Part shown: positions 19,701 to 28,716 of the stretch, piece by piece
Numbering within the stretch: position 1 is the stretch's first letter
Layout: every line of letters begins with the position of its first letter
NCBI GenBank assembly: GCA_011176615.1
Contig: DUEG01000002.1
Location: 1-36,947, forward strand
Direction of reading: 5' to 3'
Source: Anaerolineae bacterium
GTDB taxonomy: Bacteria; Chloroflexota; Anaerolineae; Anaerolineales; UBA11858
DNA: 36,947 nucleotides
Position numbers and translations under genes: made by a program
Notes under the pieces: model-generated
Seen by the model: the letters and a program-made list of their open reading frames with translations, nothing else
What the model was told of the DNA's origin: nothing
The model's database searches: none

Positions 19701-22700
19701 ACGGAGGGCTTCAGCGCGTTCACGTGCGTTGTGTTCAGACTCGAACAGTCGGGCGTTTTCAATAGCAATTGCTGCTTGGCTCGCGAAGGCTAGTACAGTG
19801 TCGCCAATGTTCTCGTTATAAGCATTTGGTGTTTTGCTATCCACATTGAGAATACCAATAATTTGACCCCGAACGATCAATGGTGCTCCTATCCAGGAGC
19901 GCACATATTCTGTTCCTTCAATTCCAAGCCATTCCGGGTCATTTTGGGTATCTTTGATGACATAAGCATTTTTATTTCTAAAACGTTTTTTAATAAGATC
20001 GTAACTTAGATTTTCAATGATTTTGTCAGCAACCTCAAAATCCGGGAAACCGCGTCCTGCTGCCAAATAGAAAGTGTTATCCGGTTTTGGTAATTGAATT
20101 GAAACACTATCGAATTCCACTACTTGACCCAAGCAATCTAAGATATGCTCGAGAACCTTATCCAGTCCTAATTCGGATGTAAGTAACATTCCTACTTGCT
20201 GTAGTGAACGCGAAAGGGCTAATTGAGCGCGTTCGGCTTTTAATAATCGGATATTTTCAATTACAATCGCCATATGGTGAGCGAGCGCTTGCACTGGTTC
20301 GATGTCCTTCTTGGAGAAATAATTAACCAGGAAACTATCCACCATAACTGCGCCAATCATCTTTCCTCTCGCGATGATTGGGACGCCTAAGAAGGAACGA
20401 ACATCTTCTGCGCCAGGTACCCATATCCATTTGGGATCCTCTCTGACATCTGAGACGATAACTGGCTGTAGTTGCTTCAGCATATCTTTAAGGATAGGGC
20501 TATCACGAAGTAAAACACTCGCCTCTTGTCTGGTGAATTTCTCGTCCTGGTACCCAATACCGGCGATGAAATTTGTTCTGTTCTTTTCATCGAAGAGGAC
20601 CACCGAAGCCGTATCGAATGCAATCATCCGCTTGAGTTGTTTTAAAATCAATTGAATGCTTTGCTCTAGATTGAGTTTTCCACTAACGGTTTCAGCAACA
20701 TCTCGAAGTGCTTCCGCTTGTTCACGTGCGGCTTGTTCTGCCTCGAATAAACGAGCGTTTTCAATCGCCATTGCTGCCTGATTAGCAAAGGTAAGCGCGG
20801 TTTTACTGTTGGCTTCTGTATAGAAAGTTTTTTTCTGATTCCCTATGGAAAGCAATCCAATGCATCTATCTTTATTGATCAGTGGAACACCGATCCAGGA
20901 GTGAATATTCTCTTCGCCAGGGATGTTCTTCCAGCCCTCGAGCGATTGAATATCACCAAAAACGTATGTTTTGCCCTCATATATAATTGGTTGAATAAAA
21001 GGGTGGCTGGATATCGTGTAAGCATATCCGGCTGTATCCGGAATAACATCACCCTCTACAGCCCGTAAAATAAGCAAATCTCCCTGAATAATTTGAACCA
21101 GAGCACTATCGTAAGCGATAACATCTTGTAATCGTTCAAGAATTAGGCGAATGACTTTGTCGGTTTCAAGGGTAGAAAGAAGTGCACTGGTGATTTCGCC
21201 TAAAGTTTCGGCTTCCTTCCTGCGACGGCGCTCAGAGTCAAATAAACGAGCGTTTTCAAGCGCAATGGCGGATTGTGTCCCAAGGGCTTTTAAGAAACTT
21301 AAGTGCTCTTCATCAAAGGCATTTGGTTGGAAGGAGAGCACAGATAATGCTCCAATCAAATGATTATTTGAAATGAGCGGTGCACCAAGCCATGAGCCAA
21401 TCTTTTGTTTATCCCCTAGTTTTACTGTTGCAGGTAGTTTCTCTGCTTGCATGTCGTTGATGAGCAATGGCTTACGGTTGCGCATAACCCATTCAATTAA
21501 TTCCCCGTTTTCGTGTGGCAGTCCTAAATTCCCTGATTTTATGCTAGTTTCAACCGATTCCATTGCTGTTGATACACGGGTTTCTTTGGTTTCCTCATTG
21601 AACAAGGTGATGCTAAATGCATCAGGCTTAATTAGTTTTTGAACCTGGTCGTTTAATATCGTTAAAAGGGTTTCAGCGTTAAGTACTCCGCTTGTCTTTA
21701 ACGCAACTTCATATAAACCGGAAAGTTCGTGAGTTCGTCTTTGTGTTTCATTGATAAGGCTTACATTATCAATAGCAATTGCAAGTTGGTCTGCCATTAT
21801 TTGTAAAACTTGCATATTATCTTCGTTAAATGTTCCTTCCTCCTGGCTTTGAACATCTAAAACGCCGATAATTTGCTCACCGATTTTAAGTGGAAGTGCC
21901 AGTTCCGAACGTGTGCTTGGGAGAGATGGATTAAATTCGAAAGTTTGGTTTTTCTGAACATTTGAAACCAGGCGGGAAATGCCTTTTCTTGCGACGTAGC
22001 AGATCAGATAATTGTCATCTAATTCAAGCCGGTGTTTTTTTTCAAGAAGCAATTTTCCGGTGTTACCTCCTGCAGCAGCAAGAACAGCGTATTTCCGGTC
22101 TTTGTCAATTAAATAAATGCCAGCATGATAAAATCCGTAGCGATCTTTTATGAGGTCTGCTGCGCGATTTAAGAGCACTTTTAAATCTTTTGTGGCGGTT
22201 GCATCACGGGCAATTTCTGCTGCAACCTGCAGTTGAGTCGCTCGCATGCTTAAATTCTTAGAAGACGCTGTGAGTTTCCTTTCTGTATTCTTCCGTTCGG
22301 TAATGTCTAATAAATGCCCGAATGTCTGCGGATTGCCACTGGGGTCAATAAAAGTTGCAAATGAGAGTTCTACGTCTTGAGTGGTTCCATCTTTCCGTAT
22401 GATCTTGAATTCATGACGCGCGTGGCTAGATTCAAATTCTTGTCTATGTAGATAGAAGTCAACCAGACTTTTAACGCTTTCTGGACTTATATATCGTCGA
22501 AGGTCTGTGCCAATTACTTCATCGCATGGGAAACCTAATGTTTTGCAGAAACTTTTATTACCATAGGTTAACTTAAAGTCATTATCGACGATAAATGTTC
22601 CAGTAGGAGCCTGTTCAACAAGGGCACGGAATTTTTCCTCATTGCTTTGTAAGTCATCAAGTGCACCTTGGCGATCGTCTTGGCTTCTGACTTTCTGAAT

Positions 22701-23060
22701 TTCTTTTTTGATCACTGAGACAAGTTGGTCAATATTCTTTTTGGGGATATAGTCGTGTGCGCCAGCCTTTAATACTTCTGATATTGTTTCTTCATCGGCT
22801 ATGTCAGAAAAGAAGATAAAGGGAATATGTAATAATCTGCTGTTGTAGATTTGTAGGGCATCTAATCCATTAAATTGTGACAATTTATAAGCGGAAATGA
22901 TACAATCCCACTCATTTGTGGTTAACGCTACTTTCATCTCGACAGCAGTTTGAACTTGCCTGAAATCGACTTTATAGCCGTGTTTTCGGAGCGCTTCGAT
23001 AATTAAGCGGGTTTTTTCTTCAGAATCTTCGATTATTAATAGGAAAAGATGTTCATTCAT
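16719..23060 (-). CDS. Giant hybrid sensor histidine kinase: REC(degenerate)-PAS-GAFx8-PAS-HisKA-HATPase-REC
   Basis: 2113 aa. N-terminal receiver-like domain, PAS (FRALVEQAPTGTFIVDNDFKLTYGNKSF), eight GAF-type units recurring as ...ALG/FA.QAA.AIENARLF..., H-box LAAGIAHDFNN, N/G boxes (NLAVNARDAM, VSDTGRGIPPE, GTGLGLAQVYGI), C-terminal REC (IISDLVMPQMDG). Confidence 0.93.
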   Translation of the reverse strand: MNEHLFLLIIEDSEEKTRLIIEALRKHGYKVDFRQVQTAVEMKVALTTNEWDCIISAYKLSQFNGLDALQIYNSRLLHIPFIFFSDIADEETISEVLKAGAHDYIPKKNIDQLVSVIKKEIQKVRSQDDRQGALDDLQSNEEKFRALVEQAPTGTFIVDNDFKLTYGNKSFCKTLGFPCDEVIGTDLRRYISPESVKSLVDFYLHRQEFESSHARHEFKIIRKDGTTQDVELSFATFIDPSGNPQTFGHLLDITERKNTERKLTASSKNLSMRATQLQVAAEIARDATATKDLKVLLNRAADLIKDRYGFYHAGIYLIDKDRKYAVLAAAGGNTGKLLLEKKHRLELDDNYLICYVARKGISRLVSNVQKNQTFEFNPSLPSTRSELALPLKIGEQIIGVLDVQSQEEGTFNEDNMQVLQIMADQLAIAIDNVSLINETQRRTHELSGLYEVALKTSGVLNAETLLTILNDQVQKLIKPDAFSITLFNEETKETRVSTAMESVETSIKSGNLGLPHENGELIEWVMRNRKPLLINDMQAEKLPATVKLGDKQKIGSWLGAPLISNNHLIGALSVLSFQPNAFDEEHLSFLKALGTQSAIALENARLFDSERRRRKEAETLGEITSALLSTLETDKVIRLILERLQDVIAYDSALVQIIQGDLLILRAVEGDVIPDTAGYAYTISSHPFIQPIIYEGKTYVFGDIQSLEGWKNIPGEENIHSWIGVPLINKDRCIGLLSIGNQKKTFYTEANSKTALTFANQAAMAIENARLFEAEQAAREQAEALRDVAETVSGKLNLEQSIQLILKQLKRMIAFDTASVVLFDEKNRTNFIAGIGYQDEKFTRQEASVLLRDSPILKDMLKQLQPVIVSDVREDPKWIWVPGAEDVRSFLGVPIIARGKMIGAVMVDSFLVNYFSKKDIEPVQALAHHMAIVIENIRLLKAERAQLALSRSLQQVGMLLTSELGLDKVLEHILDCLGQVVEFDSVSIQLPKPDNTFYLAAGRGFPDFEVADKIIENLSYDLIKKRFRNKNAYVIKDTQNDPEWLGIEGTEYVRSWIGAPLIVRGQIIGILNVDSKTPNAYNENIGDTVLAFASQAAIAIENARLFESEHNARERAEALREAAHVIGSTLSLDQIINTVLEQLAHVLPFDSGNVMFIEGADVNMRAGFGYDSYIDPSRLHNISLNIDNKIIQELITTKKPVVILDTQQSPYWESTPISEHVRSWLGAPLLIRDQTIGFLGIDRIEPGGFNNDEIALVQAFAAHTSAAIENAHIFQTEEKRVIALEKLREVNLKLTTSLDQKAVLDAILEGIFQLIPAALDAHIFFYKNDLLTFGAAVWQHRKQDKPISEPRENGLTYKVARSGETIVISDLHNHPLFDEIATQKGWQGSIVSIPMKTGGCVTGVINVTSQETDAFSDSDIRLLQLLGDQAALEIENARLFEQTTIERRHLGLLYDIGKAVTTSLIPDEILKRAIKLTCKAMGASMGQACIYIPEEKFLSMRAIYKKTDTNIAEPEQNLKQNMNVGLDGWVAENRHPVNISDVREDERWRVMPNLDEDIISAMVVPLLEEDKLLGTLSVLSTEPAAFTQNQFELLQAISQQTSLALSNARRYQDINRLVDMLAAEQYRLESLIERLPIGILLLDQNYRLQIANPLGNEFMSLLTYAKIGDVIYQLGKYPITQLVAKHNDPLPVEITIERPQKRTFETQIHPLDNDRKQWVLLMRDVTQERKIQDHIQKQDRLATVGQLAAGIAHDFNNIMATITVYIDLLKMDANLTSESEERIETIQQQVQRASSLIRQILDFSRRSVMEPSPLDLLPFIKEIKEILDRTLPETIRVELSYEDDQYLVTADPTRLQQVFMNLAVNARDAMEKSGTLRFELAHVKFRKDDIPPSPDITPGEWIRISVSDTGRGIPPELTSRIFEPFFTTKPVDKGTGLGLAQVYGIIKQHDGVITFDTQVGRGTTFHIFLPKLRGSSTPKKYISSLGDMDGKGKMVLIVEDDASTRKALRTLLEAQHYNVILALNGKVALDQLERYNKSIFLIISDLVMPQMDGIDLYNQIKERWRDTKILFVTGHPLGKDAQALLEKGRVHWLQKPFTIDDFNAVLQTIVKSN

Positions 23061-23498
23061 CTAGATATATTTACAGGAAGATTTCTGTTATTTACAAAGC
23101 GTAGTCTTTTAATCTTTTGTTTGGCGTTAATCTCAATACGATTTATCAAAGTTATTTTTAATCATATTCTTTGTGCTGATTGATGAACTGCTTTGATTTG
23201 GGCTGATAATTTTAGTATACCATCAATGTTTTCCCCATTATTTGCATTTTTGATAGTGAAAAAATCCTCCTGTATAAGGGTCAAGGCTGCTCTTATAGGT
23301 GGTTATATCCAATATCTATGAGCAAATACACTACGGTGCATTCTCTCTCAAGAAGGCGTTCATTCTAAGAAACATTCGTTTTGCGATCAGGTTTGATCCT
23401 GAAAAGGGTTAAAAAAAATTTGTGTTTCCTATAATCATCAATTTTGATGGAGGGTAATAGGTTCGGGTAGTTAAAACAAGCAATTTCCAGAAGAGCCC

Positions 23499-25115
23499 TT
23501 ATAATTCTTGTATCAAATATAGTTTTCCCCGTTTAAATCCTCTTTTAAGGTAATATTGCCGAGTACCTATTGCAGAGATAACGGCTAAGCGTTGGTAGCC
23601 TTTCTGGCGGGCAATTTGCTTAGCGGTATTGATGAGTTTGGAGCCAAATCCCGCATGTTGGGCAGCGCCTTGTTGTTCCTCACCTACAAGGAGGGATTGT
23701 CCATAGACATGAACCTCTCGTATGATTGCAGCGCCCATTAAATCATCGAATCCGATTTGGGGAGATTGAGGCAAAGGAAGCGATAAGCGTAAAAAACCTG
23801 CGAGTTTGTCTTGGCGAGTAACATAAGAAAGGAAGTGTTCTTCTGCGAATTCGGCTTGATAAACCAAATCATCTAGTTGGAGATGTTTGGGGTCGATTTT
23901 TTGGCTACGGACTTCGCGACAACGGATGCATTGGCAACGGGTATTCCTTCGAGCGAGTTCGCGCTGAACGTCTTGGCGCAGACTCGTACGTTTATTCCCT
24001 TCTACAACATTCTCGGAAGGAATATCCCGAACGATACGATTCACGCGGCAGTAGCGTGGAATCGTGGGCTTGATATCCGCAATTAAATCGATGAGTTGAT
24101 CTGTGGTGTATGGTTTGTACTCGCCACGCTTCCAATAATTGTAAAGTTCTGCATTCTTGAGCAATTGAGTGGGATAAATCTTAATCTCATCCGGATCAAG
24201 CCCTTGCCATAATTTTGTAAAGTCTTCTTTATCAGATTCAATTGTTGCTCCAAGTAGATTCGGCATCCAATGGAGAACGATTTTAAAGCCTGCTGCCCTT
24301 AATAGCGTAACCGCTTTTTTTGTGTCGGCTACAGTATGCCCGCGTTTGTTGATTTCCAAAATATGGTCATCAAGGCTTTGCGCGCCCATTTGGACTTTCG
24401 TGACCCCAAGGGAACGCATCCATTCAATTTCCTGAAGATTGATTTGATCAGGTCTTGTCTCAACGACTAAACCGACGTTGCGGTGGTTTGCAGTTTCGTT
24501 GAATAGTTGCGCATCGGACAAAGTGGCTGTCCCTTGCTCGTTCATTGCATCAAGACAACGATGGATGAACCATTCTTGGTAATCCTTGCGGTAAGCATTC
24601 CAAGTTCCGCCAAGTACGAGAAGTTCGATTTTGTCAGTCGGGTGACCAATAGATTCTAGCGCATCGATACGGGCTGCAACCTGGTCGTAAGGGTCAAAAT
24701 TATGATGTAAAGCGCGCATTGCTCCGGGTTCATCGGGTAGATAACTTTTCGGCATACGTACATCTGTGGGACAAAAGATGCAGTGACCGGGACATGGATA
24801 CGGTTTTGTAAGAACCGTTACTGTGGTGACACCAGAGAGCGTACGCATGGGTTTCATGCGAATACGTGCCAGCAATGCCGGATCAGGCTTCCACTCCCCG
24901 CTTTTGATATGCTGGCGATAAACCGCGACAAGCAAATGCTTGCCGAGAAAACCTTCTCCATTTGGCAGCGGATAACGACGAATCGCATCAAAGACTTTAC
25001 GACCATTTCGTATTTCGTCTAAAGCCTTGCGAGCAAGGTCTAACTTCTCAGGGGTATATTTTCTGCTCTTGTACCAGGCTAGGTCTCTTTTATTGGTTAC
25101 TTTTCTATCAGGCAA
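23499..25115 (-). CDS. elp3: Bacterial Elp3: radical SAM / GNAT tRNA wobble-uridine carboxymethyl-modifying enzyme
   Basis: 538 aa; radical SAM Cys cluster (KPYPCPGHCIFCP), DPYDQVAARIDALESIGHPTDKIELLVLGGTW, C-terminal GNAT IREVHVYGQSL...GFGSKLINTAKQIARQKGYQRLAVISAIGTRQYYLKRGF. Starts at TTG (25115..25113). Confidence 0.93.
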   Translation of the reverse strand: MPDRKVTNKRDLAWYKSRKYTPEKLDLARKALDEIRNGRKVFDAIRRYPLPNGEGFLGKHLLVAVYRQHIKSGEWKPDPALLARIRMKPMRTLSGVTTVTVLTKPYPCPGHCIFCPTDVRMPKSYLPDEPGAMRALHHNFDPYDQVAARIDALESIGHPTDKIELLVLGGTWNAYRKDYQEWFIHRCLDAMNEQGTATLSDAQLFNETANHRNVGLVVETRPDQINLQEIEWMRSLGVTKVQMGAQSLDDHILEINKRGHTVADTKKAVTLLRAAGFKIVLHWMPNLLGATIESDKEDFTKLWQGLDPDEIKIYPTQLLKNAELYNYWKRGEYKPYTTDQLIDLIADIKPTIPRYCRVNRIVRDIPSENVVEGNKRTSLRQDVQRELARRNTRCQCIRCREVRSQKIDPKHLQLDDLVYQAEFAEEHFLSYVTRQDKLAGFLRLSLPLPQSPQIGFDDLMGAAIIREVHVYGQSLLVGEEQQGAAQHAGFGSKLINTAKQIARQKGYQRLAVISAIGTRQYYLKRGFKRGKLYLIQEL

Positions 25116-25129
25116 TGTATAATGTCCTT

Positions 25130-25867
25130 ATGCAAGAGTCCACTGTAAATAAAATTCTTGCCATCAACAATGAATTTTACCAGACCTTTGCACTCCGATT
25201 TTCAGAGACTCGGATGCGAATACAGCCTGGTGTGCGTAATATTCTTCAACGTATACCTGATGGAGTGCGACTGCTTGATTTGGGCTGTGGAAATGGGGAA
25301 GTCGCCTATACTTTAGCAGCGCGTGGGTATCGGGGGCAATATGTGGGGTTAGATTCATCCGAGACGCTACTGATGTTTGCAAAGAAGCGCCTAGAGCGCT
25401 TTGCAAACTTTCGGTTCTTACTGGCTGATTTAGCGCAGCCCAACTGGAATTTTAATCTGCCACCCGAAAAATATGATTATGTGTTCGCATTTGCTGTACT
25501 ACATCACATTCCTGGGAGAGGCTTACGCCTTAAATTACTGAATTCAATTCGAAATTATTTGCCTCGAAATGGGAAATTCATCCATTCTAATTGGCAATTC
25601 ATTAATAGCGAGCGCCTGAGAAAGCGTATCCAGCCATGGGAGAAAGTTTCTATTAGAGACGATGAACTAGATTCAGGAGATTATCTATTGGATTGGCGAC
25701 ATGGCGGTGTTGGGCTGCGTTATGTGCACTTATTCGACGAGAAAGAGTTGGCGGCTCTGGCTAGGGATACAGGCTTTCAGGTAATTGAAACATTCTATTC
25801 GGATGGGGAAGGCGGGAATCTTGGCTTGTATCAAGTTTGGCAATTAAATCAGAAGCAAACAGATTAG
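25130..25867 (+). CDS. Class I SAM-dependent methyltransferase, Trm9/ALKBH8-MT-like
   Basis: MQESTVNKILAINNEFYQTFALRFSETRMRIQPGVRNIL...LLDLGCGNGEV...FAFAVLHHI...RYVHLFDEKELAALARDTGF. Motif I plus FSxTR, AVxHH and RYxHLxxExEL features recalled from Trm9. The ORF track starts at 24962; likely starts are ATG 25115 or 25130. Confidence 0.85.
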   Translation: MQESTVNKILAINNEFYQTFALRFSETRMRIQPGVRNILQRIPDGVRLLDLGCGNGEVAYTLAARGYRGQYVGLDSSETLLMFAKKRLERFANFRFLLADLAQPNWNFNLPPEKYDYVFAFAVLHHIPGRGLRLKLLNSIRNYLPRNGKFIHSNWQFINSERLRKRIQPWEKVSIRDDELDSGDYLLDWRHGGVGLRYVHLFDEKELAALARDTGFQVIETFYSDGEGGNLGLYQVWQLNQKQTD

Positions 25868-25928
25868 GAAAACAGGTCTTTTTTGGAGATGTTTATGTCA
25901 GGGGATCGTTGCCGAACAATATTAACTC

Positions 25929-27593
25929 TTATTCTTTTTCCTTGAATTCCTTTTCCCCCAAATAGCCAAGTTCGAAAAGGATTTCTAAGATTTTAGTTTC
26001 TGCGCCGGTTTTAATAATGACGGCAGTAGGACTTAGAGGGTCTCCAAGAAAACGAGCCGCACGAGAAGACCGCAGGGTATTAAGCAATTGAGGCGAAGAA
26101 AGGCGCAATATGGTTGGCTTTTGTATGCGAGCGGCAATACCTTGACCTTCCCAGTTTTTAATTGCTTTAATCACATTGGGCGGTAAGGTCTGGGCGTAGT
26201 GATGGAGTAAGCGCAATAGTTGTTCGGTTTTTAATCCTTGCTCTTGCGCTCTTTGTAGAGAATCGGGAGAGAAACGATAATGGTATTCTTCATTTTTTTC
26301 GCCTTCAAAGTCGCAAAATCGAGCAATTTGGTAACGAACTGTACGAGGTGCCAAGCGAGGAATCCCTATTTGTCCATCTGAGCGCATATGAATGGGACGG
26401 GTCTCTTTGGCTAATCCTTTCGGAGCATGACCATCGAGAAGGCTGGTTGCCCATGGCGAGAGTCGAAACGCAAAGATATTATCATTTATGATTGTTTCTC
26501 GTTTCTCGATGGAGTTCTGTTTGGTTGCAAGATCGAGGATTCCAAGCCAATGTAAGGGGCCGCGGACGATGTATTTAATCAATGCTCCTTCCACTTTAAG
26601 CCAATTTTGATACCCCTGTAAAAATTCGCCTGTCGCTCGATCACGGATGAACCATGAGTCATAATCCCCAGCAGTTCGTTGAAAATCCGGATGTAATTGT
26701 TCGATAGCAGCGATAAATCCGGTGAGGCTCCACCATTTGTTAGGCGGAATTTTCCTCAGGGCTGTTATCAAAAATTTACGTGTATCTAACGGATTATTTT
26801 GGGGCTCTCCCTCCACTTGAATTGTGGGCGTCATGCAAAGGTCATTGATTGTTGTGCTTTGGAGCCAAGTTTGTGAAATTTGTAAAAGCGCCTTGGCACG
26901 CGATGCGGCAAGAAACTCACGCGTCTTTTCTGGGTCTGGAAAGTCATCCGTTCCAAGAATGTTTGCACTCTTTAATAGGGCTTTTATGAAAGGCTGTGGA
27001 ATCGGAACATCGGGGCATGCAATCTTTTTGCGGAGGGCGGCAAGTATTGTGCAGGAATGATCTAAAATATAGTCATTTGCCAGAAATTGTCTGGCACGCT
27101 CAGGGGGTGTCGCGGGACGTCCTAGGGGAATGTTAGACAGCCCCGACTGTTGTAGATCAGGGGGTTGCGGGAGGATATCCAAGAGGTCATCCGGGATGTA
27201 AACAAATTCTTCAGGTCCGGCAGGGGTGTCGAAGAAAGCGCGGGCGATTAAAGCACGATACCAAAGTATCTCGGATATTGAAATCGGGTGATGATAGGGT
27301 TGTTCGCGGTCGCGGCGTGCGGGTCCTATTTCGCGCACCATGCCGTAACGGCGTGTGAACAAAGACCAATTCATACGTCCCCTGTGCTGTTGAATGGATT
27401 CTAGTGCTTTGCGGGCTTCGGCAGATAATTTATTAAGTGTCTCTATCACAAGTTCCGAAGAGCGCATTTGCTGTACCAGGTGTGACAGAGCAGTTTTCGC
27501 ATCACGGGCTTTTAAATCTATGTTCCATAAATCGGCAACGATGAGGAGGTATCCTAGGTCTTGGTTGCGAAGAGAAGTTTCAAGGTCTGGCAT
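25929..27593 (-). CDS. Uncharacterised protein resembling the XPB/Ssl2 helicase N-terminal (Helicase_C_3-like) domain, without helicase motor
   Basis: 554 aa; LSAEARKALESIQQHRGRMNWSLFTRRYG...REIGPARRDREQP and C-terminal FSPDSLQRAQEQGLKTEQLLRLLHHYAQTLPPNVIKAIKNWEGQG; no Walker A/B seen. Confidence 0.6.
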   Translation of the reverse strand: MPDLETSLRNQDLGYLLIVADLWNIDLKARDAKTALSHLVQQMRSSELVIETLNKLSAEARKALESIQQHRGRMNWSLFTRRYGMVREIGPARRDREQPYHHPISISEILWYRALIARAFFDTPAGPEEFVYIPDDLLDILPQPPDLQQSGLSNIPLGRPATPPERARQFLANDYILDHSCTILAALRKKIACPDVPIPQPFIKALLKSANILGTDDFPDPEKTREFLAASRAKALLQISQTWLQSTTINDLCMTPTIQVEGEPQNNPLDTRKFLITALRKIPPNKWWSLTGFIAAIEQLHPDFQRTAGDYDSWFIRDRATGEFLQGYQNWLKVEGALIKYIVRGPLHWLGILDLATKQNSIEKRETIINDNIFAFRLSPWATSLLDGHAPKGLAKETRPIHMRSDGQIGIPRLAPRTVRYQIARFCDFEGEKNEEYHYRFSPDSLQRAQEQGLKTEQLLRLLHHYAQTLPPNVIKAIKNWEGQGIAARIQKPTILRLSSPQLLNTLRSSRAARFLGDPLSPTAVIIKTGAETKILEILFELGYLGEKEFKEKE

Positions 27594-27664
27594 AAAAGAT
27601 TAACATAAATTCAGGATGTTCTGTATTTAACTAAAAGTCGGATAAATTTGAATCCGAGGTATAT

Positions 27665-28582
27665 CTATCGCAAAGTAACCAACGCGGCGGGGGTAATGCC
27701 AATCTTCAAGTCTTTGACATTGGTACCAAAACCAGCGAAAATCTCGCCATCAGCATGAATGCGCAGCGAACGGTCTGCGTGTATTTCCATGTTTTTAAAG
27801 GTGCCCATCTTGACCGGGGCAAGTCTTTCATGTGTTCCTTTCAATACCTCAGGAAGGATACGGAACATCATTAAACGGGAGACTTTGCGAATGCTAACAT
27901 AATGAAAGATTCCATCATCGAGCAGAGCCTCTGGGGCGACAAAAAAGCCTCCGCCCTCGCGCGGGCCGTTGCAAAGTGTCAACATGAGCAAGTCGTCTTC
28001 CCATTGTTCGTTGTCAGACACAACTTTTATATGAGGCGCTTCATGATTGAGAAAAATAGTTTGAATTACAGCCGTAAGGTAAAGCATGAATCCGCGTACT
28101 AGTGGTAAGTTTCGCGTGCGTATGGTAACCGTCGCATCAAAACCGACACCAAGTGTGTTGTTCCAAAATTCTTTGCGACCGGATCCATCTTCGACCCATC
28201 CAGCATCAACGGCGTATGGGTTGCCCGTAAATACTTGTTGCAATGCTTCTGCGGGGTTTGCGGACATGCCGATATTATGTGCGAAATCATTTCCTGACCC
28301 AAGCGGTACAACCCCGAGTTTTGGTCTTTTTTCTTGAGGAACTTGCAGTAAGCCATTGATGACTTCATGGACTGTGCCATCCCCTCCAGCAGCAATGACG
28401 GTTTCATAGCCTTCCTCAGCGGCTTGTTTGGCAAGTTCTATAGCATGGGTGGGGTAAACGGTTCCACTCCAATCAGCGCCCCCGTATTGTTCTACGATCG
28501 GGCGTAAGTCAGAAGCAACTTGCCAGGCTTTACCCATATCAGCATTAGGATTGAGAATTAACTTAGTTGTATGTTTGCGCAT
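27665..28582 (-). CDS. Diacylglycerol kinase catalytic-domain lipid kinase (YegS/BmrU/DgkB-like)
   Basis: 305 aa; LILNPNADMGKAW, VIAAGGDGTVHEVINGLL, KLGVVPLGSGNDFAHNIG, HADGE. Confidence 0.93.
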   Translation of the reverse strand: MRKHTTKLILNPNADMGKAWQVASDLRPIVEQYGGADWSGTVYPTHAIELAKQAAEEGYETVIAAGGDGTVHEVINGLLQVPQEKRPKLGVVPLGSGNDFAHNIGMSANPAEALQQVFTGNPYAVDAGWVEDGSGRKEFWNNTLGVGFDATVTIRTRNLPLVRGFMLYLTAVIQTIFLNHEAPHIKVVSDNEQWEDDLLMLTLCNGPREGGGFFVAPEALLDDGIFHYVSIRKVSRLMMFRILPEVLKGTHERLAPVKMGTFKNMEIHADRSLRIHADGEIFAGFGTNVKDLKIGITPAALVTLR

Positions 28583-28716
28583 TGGTATACCTTTGTGGGT
28601 TTATAGGGGAATTTAATAGGTTAAAACAGTTGAGCCATTTATTTTTAATTATACTTCTTTTGGATTGTTTTGAGACCTGGAATTGCTTTATTGAAATTTT
28701 CTACAGATTGAGGTTT

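Noticed and set aside
24962-25114. N-terminal extension of the methyltransferase ORF (MAADNDESHQRLYDHF...)
   Set aside because: Overlaps the conserved N-terminus of elp3 on the other strand; the MTase family region begins after ATG 25115/25130.
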